The notes under the pieces: model-generated
The model's database searches: none
What the model was told of the DNA's origin: nothing
What the model saw: the letters and a program-made list of their open reading frames with translations, nothing else
Position numbers and translations under genes: made by a program
Shown here: piece by piece, positions 58,229 to 64,000 of the stretch
Numbering within the stretch: position 1 is the stretch's first letter
Layout: each line of letters opens with the position of its first letter
Assembly: GCF_000935025.1 (NCBI RefSeq)
Contig: NZ_CP010836.1
Coordinates: 1,240,001 to 1,304,000, forward strand
Origin: Sphingomonas hengshuiensis
Lineage (GTDB): Bacteria > Pseudomonadota > Alphaproteobacteria > Sphingomonadales > Sphingomonadaceae
Length of the DNA stretch: 64,000 nucleotides
Direction of reading: 5' to 3'

Positions 58229-59146
58229 TCAGGCGTCAGGCGGCAACCAGCCGCGCGTGCCGGATGCGATTTCGCGATCGACGCGCTCGGTCACGACCTG
58301 CAGGACCAGGTCGATGTCGCTGGCGGGCACCTCTGCACGCGCACTGAAGGAAATGGTGCGGACGAGCGAGGGGCCGACGATCGTCGCGCATCGCAGGCGT
58401 CCGGCAGCGATTTCGTCGGCGAACAGCCCGCGCGACAGCACGGAACAGCAACCGCTCTGCTCGAGCAGGTCCGGCGTGATCCCGGCCGGCTCCACCTCGG
58501 CCACGACATCGAGGGCGGAGGCATAGGGCCGGTACAACTCCTCGACGAGGAGGCGATTGCTGGGATCGAGGATCAGCCGGTAATTGCCCAGCGCGCGAAC
58601 CGGCATCGGCGCGCCTCCCTCAGGTAACAGCGCGGACGGCCCGACGAGGCAGAACGCCTCCTGATATAGCGGCACGATCCGTACGGCCTTCGGCGCCGGA
58701 AGGTAGCAGATGACCAGATCGAGCTTGTCCTCGCCGAACTGCTGGAGCGCGGTGGCGGTCATCACGCTGCGGATCGCCAGTTCGAGGTCGTGCTGGCCGG
58801 CGCAGGCCGCCATGATTTGCGGTCCAAACGCACGCGCCGCGGCGGGAGTCGCGCCGAGAATCAGCTTGCGCCCGCGCCCACTTACGGGCTTGCGCAGCGC
58901 CTGCTCGGCGTCGGCGACCTGCTGCAGGATCGTCCGCGCATAGGGCAGGAACAGCGCGCCCGCATCGGTCAGCCGCGCTCCGCGCGCGTGCCGTGCGAGT
59001 AGCTGCGCATCGAGATGCGCTTCGAGCTTGCGGATCTGCTGGCCGAGCGCGGGCTGCGACAGATGCAGTTTGCCCGCTGCGGCAATGAAGCTGCCCTCTT
59101 GTGCGATCGCCGAAAAGGCGCGCAGCCAGCGAAGATCGAGGGACAT
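58229..59146 (-). CDS. LysR-family transcriptional regulator
   Basis: 305 residues. N-terminal helix-turn-helix LRWLRAFSAIAQEGSFIAAA, LHLSQPALGQQIRKLEAHLD; effector domain about 90-300 (LILGATPAAARAFGPQIMAA). Start at 59146, where the family N-terminus MSLDLRWLRAF begins; the open frame continues to 59326 without support. It is divergent from the TonB receptor operon at 59312, with a dyad at 59151-59171 in between, the usual layout for LysR control of a divergent target. Confidence 0.92.
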   Translation of the reverse strand: MSLDLRWLRAFSAIAQEGSFIAAAGKLHLSQPALGQQIRKLEAHLDAQLLARHARGARLTDAGALFLPYARTILQQVADAEQALRKPVSGRGRKLILGATPAAARAFGPQIMAACAGQHDLELAIRSVMTATALQQFGEDKLDLVICYLPAPKAVRIVPLYQEAFCLVGPSALLPEGGAPMPVRALGNYRLILDPSNRLLVEELYRPYASALDVVAEVEPAGITPDLLEQSGCCSVLSRGLFADEIAAGRLRCATIVGPSLVRTISFSARAEVPASDIDLVLQVVTERVDREIASGTRGWLPPDA

Positions 59147-59150
59147 GTCA

Positions 59151-59171
59151 GCTATAACACCAGCTTTTAGC
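59151..59171. promoter_or_regulatory. Candidate LysR box
   Basis: GCTATAA (59151-59157) and TTTTAGC (59165-59171) form a dyad with one mismatch and a 7-nt centre, immediately upstream of the lysR start and in the divergent region with the receptor operon. Confidence 0.45.
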
Positions 59172-59311
59172 TCCGAAAACAACTCGGTATTGGACGCTGG
59201 CGAGCGGGGCGCATAGCCATGGACGCATCGCAAAATCGATCTGGACCAGCCAGATAAAGAGTTGAGCGGCAGCAAGCCGCCACGGGCTGAGATCCGGGAT
59301 ACAGGGGAGAG

Positions 59312-62179
59312 ATGAGGATGAGGCACTCAATATTGCGCGGCCGCCTGCGAGCGAGCGCCGGCTTGCCGCTGGTGCTCGCGGTGACGGCCGTTACCGGGAT
59401 CACGCAGGCACAGGCGCAGGACGTGCCCCCAAGCGCGGCTGCGGCGGACACGGCGCTCGCGCAGGACGGCGCGCCCGCCGACGAACCCACCCAGGATATC
59501 GTCGTCACCGGATCGCGCCTTCAGGCAGCGGGCTTCACCGCGCCGACGCCGACCACCATGCTCGGGATCGAGGCCATCGCCACGCGCGCGCCGGTGTCGG
59601 TGTCGGAGGTGATCAACCGGCTCCCCGCGGTCCGTAATTCGGTCAGCCCGTCCGCCAACCAGCGCCAGTTCGGCGGCGGCACCTCGCCGGTCGACCTGCG
59701 CGGCCTCGGCCCGGTGCGCACGCTGACGCTGGTCGACGGCAACCGCTTTACCCCCACGCTTGAGGACGGCACGGTCGACACGTCGCTGATCCCGGTCGGC
59801 CTGATCGAGCGGATCGACGTGGTGACCGGCGGTGCCTCCGCCGCCTATGGCTCGGATGCAGTCGCGGGCGTGGTCAACTTCGTGCTCGCCAAGAAGCTGA
59901 GCGGCGTGCGCATGTCCGCACAGGCCGGCATCACCGAGCGTGGCGACGGCGCGACTCAGTCGCTCAACCTGGCGGCGGGGACCGCGTTCGCGGGCGGTCG
60001 CGGCCATGTCATCGCCGGCGTCGACGTGACGCGCAGCGAAGGCGTTGGCATCATCCTGAACCGCGAATTTGGCCAGTTGATGCCGGGACAGATCACCTAT
60101 GGCACGGCGCGTGCCGCCGGCACGCCCGCGCTCGGGCTCGTCACCGGCGTCAACTATTCGACTCAGTCCGTGGGCGGCCTGATCACCGCCGGCCCGCTGC
60201 GCGGCCAGGCGTTCGCCCCGGATGGCAGCACCTACCCGTTCCAGTACGGCACGGTTTACAGCAACCTGATGGTCGGTGGGTCGAACCCGGGCAGCGAAGT
60301 GTTCCACTGGCCGATCCAGACGCCGCTGAATCGCGTCGCGGCGCTCGGTCGCGTCGAATATGAGCTGACCGACGGCGTCACCGCGTCGCTCGTCGGCAGC
60401 TATGGCAGGACCCAGGCGGACACCTACACCGGCTATAACCAGAGCAGCTTCATCATCTCGCGCGACAATGCGTACCTTCCCGCCGCCACGCGCGCGGCGA
60501 TGATCGCGAACAATCTTCAGACGATCACGGTGGGCCGTCTCCTGACCGAGAATGGCGGCGTCCCGCAGCGCAACACCTTTGAGACCTGGCGCGTCGTCGG
60601 CGGCCTGTCCGGGCGTCTGGGGAGCAAGTGGAGCTGGGACACGAGCGCCCAGTACGGCGAATCGCAGAACGAGTTCCGGTTCCTGTCGCAGGTCATTCCG
60701 GCCAACTATCGCGCGGCGGTGAATGCGGTGCGCGATGCGAGCGGCAACATCGTCTGCGGCCCGATCGCGACCAACCCCAATCTGACGCCTGCCCAGCGCC
60801 TCCAGGTCCAGCCGGGCTGCGTGCCGATCAACATCTTCGGCCAGGGCGCGCCTTCTGCCGCCGCGCTGTCGTACATCGCGCCGGAGACCTACCATGCCTG
60901 GACCAATCGCCGCCTGGTGCTGGCGGCGAACCTTCGCGGCTCCCCCTTTGCCACCTGGGCGGGCGACGTCCAGGTCGCAGTAGGCGGCGAGGCCCGGCGC
61001 GACGAGCTGATCGCGACGTCCGACCCGCTTTCGCTCGCGGCGATCGCGGCGGCGGCCAATTATGGGGCGTATCGGGGCCGGGTCAACGTGACCGAGTTCT
61101 ACGGGGAAGTCGGCGTGCCCCTGGCACGGGACATGGCCTTCGCCCAGTCGCTGGAACTGAACGGCGCGGTTCGGCGGACCGACTATAGCACCAGTGGCGC
61201 GGTCACCACCTGGAAGGTCGGCCTCACCTATGAGCCGATCAGCGCCATCCGCCTGCGCGGCACCTGGTCGCGCGACATCCGCGCGCCGAACCTGTCGGAG
61301 CTGTTCGCCTATACCGGGTCGGGCGTGTCGGTGAACAGCACCGTAAACCCCTTCAACAACCAGACCGGCGCGCTTGCGACGTCGAGCAATGGCAATCCCA
61401 ACCTCAAGCCCGAAGTCGCCAAGACGAAGAGCGCGGGCATCGTCTTCCAGCCGGACTGGACCTGGGCGCGGGGGCTGAAGCTGTCGGCGGACTATTTCGA
61501 CATCGACGTCCGCGGTCTCATCACCCAGGTCGCTGGGACGCAGGTGATCGCGCGCTGCTATGCGGGAGAGACGGTGTACTGCCCGCAGATCCAGTTCGAC
61601 AGCTCGACCTTCGGCATCGCCAATGTCCAGCAATTGTCGTTCAATCTGAACCGCCTGCGTACGCGTGGGCTGGATTTCGAACTCGCCTATCGCCTGCCGC
61701 TGCCCGAGAGCGCCGGCCGGCTCGACCTGCGCATGCTCGCCACGCGCATCCTCGAACTGCGGACCTATGATCGCGGCACGGTGATCGAGCGCGCGGGTTC
61801 GCTCGCCAATGGCGGCCTGCCCGAATGGGTCGCGACGGCCGACCTGACCTATGCCATCGACGGCTTCTCGTCGACGCTGAGCGGACGCTATACCCAGGCG
61901 GCGATCAACGACGTCACGCGCATCGGTCCGGACGATCCGAACTACAATGCGGCACTGCCCAACAGCGTCAACATCAACAAATTCCCCAGCGCCGTGTATG
62001 TCGACCTGAACCTGCAACAGCGGATCACCGCCGGGGGGACGGAGTTTACTGTGTTCGGCCTGGTCGAGAACCTGTTCGACAAGGCGCCACCCACTTTCGC
62101 CGCGACCGGCATCCTGACGGGCAATCCCTATGACCTGATCGGGCGGCGCTACAAGCTCGGCGCGCGGGTGCAGTTCTGA
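59312..62179 (+). CDS. TonB-dependent receptor, island copy 2
   Basis: 955 residues. Signal peptide (about 1-35, ending TQAQAQ), DIVVTGSRLQ, FTAPTPTTMLGIEAIATRA, plug motifs DLRGLGPVRTLTLVDGNRF and VVTGGASAAYGSDAVAGVVN, and barrel ending RYKLGARVQF. Clearly paralogous to the receptor at 41152. The start is at 59312, with GGGGAGAG upstream; ATG at 59318 is also possible. First gene of an operon with a serine hydrolase and an AAHS transporter; its stop overlaps the next start (TGATG). Confidence 0.93.
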   Translation: MRMRHSILRGRLRASAGLPLVLAVTAVTGITQAQAQDVPPSAAAADTALAQDGAPADEPTQDIVVTGSRLQAAGFTAPTPTTMLGIEAIATRAPVSVSEVINRLPAVRNSVSPSANQRQFGGGTSPVDLRGLGPVRTLTLVDGNRFTPTLEDGTVDTSLIPVGLIERIDVVTGGASAAYGSDAVAGVVNFVLAKKLSGVRMSAQAGITERGDGATQSLNLAAGTAFAGGRGHVIAGVDVTRSEGVGIILNREFGQLMPGQITYGTARAAGTPALGLVTGVNYSTQSVGGLITAGPLRGQAFAPDGSTYPFQYGTVYSNLMVGGSNPGSEVFHWPIQTPLNRVAALGRVEYELTDGVTASLVGSYGRTQADTYTGYNQSSFIISRDNAYLPAATRAAMIANNLQTITVGRLLTENGGVPQRNTFETWRVVGGLSGRLGSKWSWDTSAQYGESQNEFRFLSQVIPANYRAAVNAVRDASGNIVCGPIATNPNLTPAQRLQVQPGCVPINIFGQGAPSAAALSYIAPETYHAWTNRRLVLAANLRGSPFATWAGDVQVAVGGEARRDELIATSDPLSLAAIAAAANYGAYRGRVNVTEFYGEVGVPLARDMAFAQSLELNGAVRRTDYSTSGAVTTWKVGLTYEPISAIRLRGTWSRDIRAPNLSELFAYTGSGVSVNSTVNPFNNQTGALATSSNGNPNLKPEVAKTKSAGIVFQPDWTWARGLKLSADYFDIDVRGLITQVAGTQVIARCYAGETVYCPQIQFDSSTFGIANVQQLSFNLNRLRTRGLDFELAYRLPLPESAGRLDLRMLATRILELRTYDRGTVIERAGSLANGGLPEWVATADLTYAIDGFSSTLSGRYTQAAINDVTRIGPDDPNYNAALPNSVNINKFPSAVYVDLNLQQRITAGGTEFTVFGLVENLFDKAPPTFAATGILTGNPYDLIGRRYKLGARVQF

Positions 62180-63459
62180 TGCATGCGGCAGGGTGCGGGC
62201 AGGGGGGGCAGACGCGCCGGCTGCGCGGGATCGTGGCGGTGTCCGCGCTGATCGCGACCACCGCCGTCCCCGCAGCGGCGCAGACGCCGCCTGCGGCGTA
62301 CACCGACGACGGACAGGTGCCGTCGGCGGTGCAACAGCTACGGCGGCACCGGGTCGATGCGACGCTCAACGCGCTGACCTTCCGCAACATGGACGAAATC
62401 TTCGACACCCGCGTCGTCCCGCGCAGCGGCCCGGTATGGGCGTTGCCACGCCGCGACGCGGCGGCGCTTCCCGGCTACAGCTTTGGGGGCGAGCGCCGTG
62501 CGGGCGAGGCGTTCATCGACCGCACCTTCACCAACGCACTGCTGATCATGAAGGACGGCAGGATCGTTTTCGAACGCCATTATAACAATGGCGGCGATGG
62601 CGATCACTACATCGCCTATTCGATGTCCAAGACGATCACTGCGATGCTGGTCGGCATCGCACTCGACAAGCGCCTGATCCGGTCGATCGACGACCTCGCG
62701 TCCGCCTATGTCCCCGAGCTCAAGAACACCGCCTATGACGGCGTGACCATCCGCCAGCTTCTCCAGATGCGGTCGGGCGCCGACGTGCGCGAGAGCCGCG
62801 GTACCGTGGACGGGCGCAAGACCGAGGGACAGCGCGTGTTCGACGACGTCGTAGTCGCCGGCCGGATGCGCTTCGCCGAGGTCGCGCTGGGCGCCCCGCG
62901 CGCGGCCCCGCCGGGATCGCGCTTCAACTATTCGACCTTCGACACCGCGATGCTAGGCTGGGTCCTGGAACGCGCGACGCGCCAGCCGGTCGCGACATTC
63001 ATGACGACATGGCTGTGGGAGCCCGCCGGCATGGAATCCTATGGCTATTTCCTCGCCGACGGCCCGCCGGGCGTCGGTCGCGAGATGAACGGCATGGGGT
63101 TCAACGCAACGCTTCGCGACTATGCGCGGCTTGGCCAATTGATGCTGAGCAAGGGCATCGGGCCGGGCGGGCGGCGCATCCTGCCGGCAGGATGGGTGGA
63201 GCAGATGACCACCATCATCCCCTTCGCGCCCGACGCCAGCCGCACGTTCGGTACCGGCTATGGCCTGCAGCTTTGGCGGCTGGACGACAGCACCGCCTAT
63301 GCCGCGGTCGGCCAGCAGGGACAGTATATCTATGTCGATCCGGAGACCCGCACGGTGGTCGTCAAGCTGAGCTATTATCCCCCCGATGCCGGGCCGGAGG
63401 TTGCCGCCGAAGCGGTCGCCTTTTTCCGCGCCGCCGCGCAGTGGACGCCGGCGCCATGA
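62179..63459 (+). CDS. Exported serine hydrolase, class C beta-lactamase-like
   Basis: 426 residues with a signal peptide (residues about 14-36, AVSALIATTAVPAAAQ). The catalytic SxxK motif is YSMSKTITAML, the Tyr motif FNYSTF, and a later WRLDDSTAYAAVGQQGQYIY region fits the third element of the penicillin-binding/beta-lactamase fold. Members often act as esterases. Between a TonB receptor and an aromatic transporter it may cleave an ester in the periplasm before uptake. Overlapping codons on both sides indicate one operon. Confidence 0.86.
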   Translation: MHAAGCGQGGQTRRLRGIVAVSALIATTAVPAAAQTPPAAYTDDGQVPSAVQQLRRHRVDATLNALTFRNMDEIFDTRVVPRSGPVWALPRRDAAALPGYSFGGERRAGEAFIDRTFTNALLIMKDGRIVFERHYNNGGDGDHYIAYSMSKTITAMLVGIALDKRLIRSIDDLASAYVPELKNTAYDGVTIRQLLQMRSGADVRESRGTVDGRKTEGQRVFDDVVVAGRMRFAEVALGAPRAAPPGSRFNYSTFDTAMLGWVLERATRQPVATFMTTWLWEPAGMESYGYFLADGPPGVGREMNGMGFNATLRDYARLGQLMLSKGIGPGGRRILPAGWVEQMTTIIPFAPDASRTFGTGYGLQLWRLDDSTAYAAVGQQGQYIYVDPETRTVVVKLSYYPPDAGPEVAAEAVAFFRAAAQWTPAP

Positions 63460-64000
63460 GCGCCGCCGTGCGACCCGCCGCCGATCTCGACGCACTCGTC
63501 GACGGCCAGCGCTTCGGCGCGTTCAATCTCGGCCTGCTGTTCTGGTCGTTCGCCGCGCTGTTCGCGGACGGGTTCGAGATCTCTTCGCTCGGGCTCGCGA
63601 CGCCGCACCTCATCCGCGAATGGGGCGTCCCCGCGAGCAGCCTTGGCCCGATGCTGAGCGCGAGCCTGGTCGGCATCTTTGTCGGCGCGCCGCTGCTCGG
63701 CACGCTCGGCGACCGCTATGGCCGGCGCCTGGCGATCATCGTCGGATGCGTGTTGTTCGGCATCACCACCCTGGCCGTCGCCTTTGCGGACGGCGTGACA
63801 CAGGTCACCATCCTGCGCTTCCTGACCGGAGTCGGGATGGGCGGCGTCATGCCCAATGCGATCGCGCTCAATTCGGAACTCAGTCCGAAGCGGCTGCGGG
63901 CGGCGCTCGTCACGCTGATGTTCCTGGGGATCAGCGCGGGCAGCGCCACCCCACCGCTGGTCGCGCTATGGGGCATGGCCGAATATGGATGGCGGCTCAT
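63456..64000 (+). CDS. MFS transporter, AAHS type (3' end outside window)
   Basis: About 181 residues visible. FNLGLLFWSFAALFADGFEI in helix 1 and GAPLLGTLGDRYGRRLAIIV in loop 2-3 match the aromatic acid:H+ symporter group and the transporter at 39459. ATGA overlap with the serine hydrolase gene. The gene continues past the right edge of the window, so the island is not fully contained here. Confidence 0.88.
   Translation, partial: MSAAVRPAADLDALVDGQRFGAFNLGLLFWSFAALFADGFEISSLGLATPHLIREWGVPASSLGPMLSASLVGIFVGAPLLGTLGDRYGRRLAIIVGCVLFGITTLAVAFADGVTQVTILRFLTGVGMGGVMPNAIALNSELSPKRLRAALVTLMFLGISAGSATPPLVALWGMAEYGWRL

Noticed and set aside
59327..62017. 896-codon open frame on the minus strand
   Set aside because: It is the antisense shadow of the TonB receptor gene in GC-rich DNA; the translation is Arg/Asp/Ala-rich with no domain.
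1..64000. CRISPR arrays, insertion sequences or a replication origin
   Set aside because: No regularly spaced repeats, transposase genes or DnaA-box clusters were recognised.

Overview
The window reads as a chromosome segment of a Sphingomonas-like alphaproteobacterium (Sphingomonadaceae). The DNA is GC-rich, and it carries a serine palmitoyltransferase gene whose protein agrees with the 420-residue Sphingomonas enzyme, including the catalytic numbering (His159, Lys265). It also has a TonB/ExbB/ExbD/ExbD operon, three large TonB-dependent receptors, and an accessory region typical of lignin-degrading sphingomonads.

Layout. 1-31 kb is mostly core: the 3' end of proB, an NAD-epimerase, a GGDEF-EAL protein, a low-GC frameshifted TIR/deoxyribosyltransferase-like gene (4476-5685), the sphingolipid acp-spt pair, a hybrid histidine kinase, regulators and acetyltransferases. 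rplU-rpmA, a first TonB receptor, hspQ, tRNA-Ser(CGA), a secreted AttH/CrtC-like gene with a broken Tat signal and its divergent TetR gene follow. Then come a DUF4349-like lipoprotein, parC, a second GGDEF-EAL protein, the DUF1285-nudix-cca operon, folB and tonB-exbB-exbD-exbD.

31-64 kb is a dense catabolic island that runs off the right edge. It holds two carotenoid-oxygenase-family enzymes, three DUF3237 proteins, two tandem GMC oxidoreductases, four aldehyde dehydrogenases, a Zn alcohol dehydrogenase and a LigW-type amidohydrolase. It also holds three NTF2/SnoaL-like proteins (one a tandem fusion), an alpha/beta hydrolase, a class C beta-lactamase-like hydrolase, two paralogous TonB receptors, three MFS transporters and three regulators (MarR, a tandem MarR fusion, LysR). 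The first oxygenase carries Phe59, Tyr101, Lys134 and His167/218 at the numbering I recall for lignostilbene dioxygenase LsdA. This makes catabolism of lignin-derived biaryls through a stilbene the best reading: side-chain oxidation (GMC, ADH, ALDH), loss of a carboxyl or hydroxymethyl group to form the stilbene (DUF3237 or NTF2-like proteins), cleavage to two aromatic aldehydes, then oxidation and ring decarboxylation (ALDH plus LigW-like).

Two putative regulons link the island. The palindrome RTTGANNNNTCAAY lies in four intergenic promoter regions (37195, 40875, 41102 and 51047). A second motif, GAATTGTTTGCC followed by a conserved ATACA, precedes both the first oxygenase gene and a distant aldehyde dehydrogenase gene, where it sits in a perfect 15-bp inverted repeat. 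I saw no insertion sequence, integrase, CRISPR array or replication origin. All functional assignments are by reading the sequence; no database search was run.
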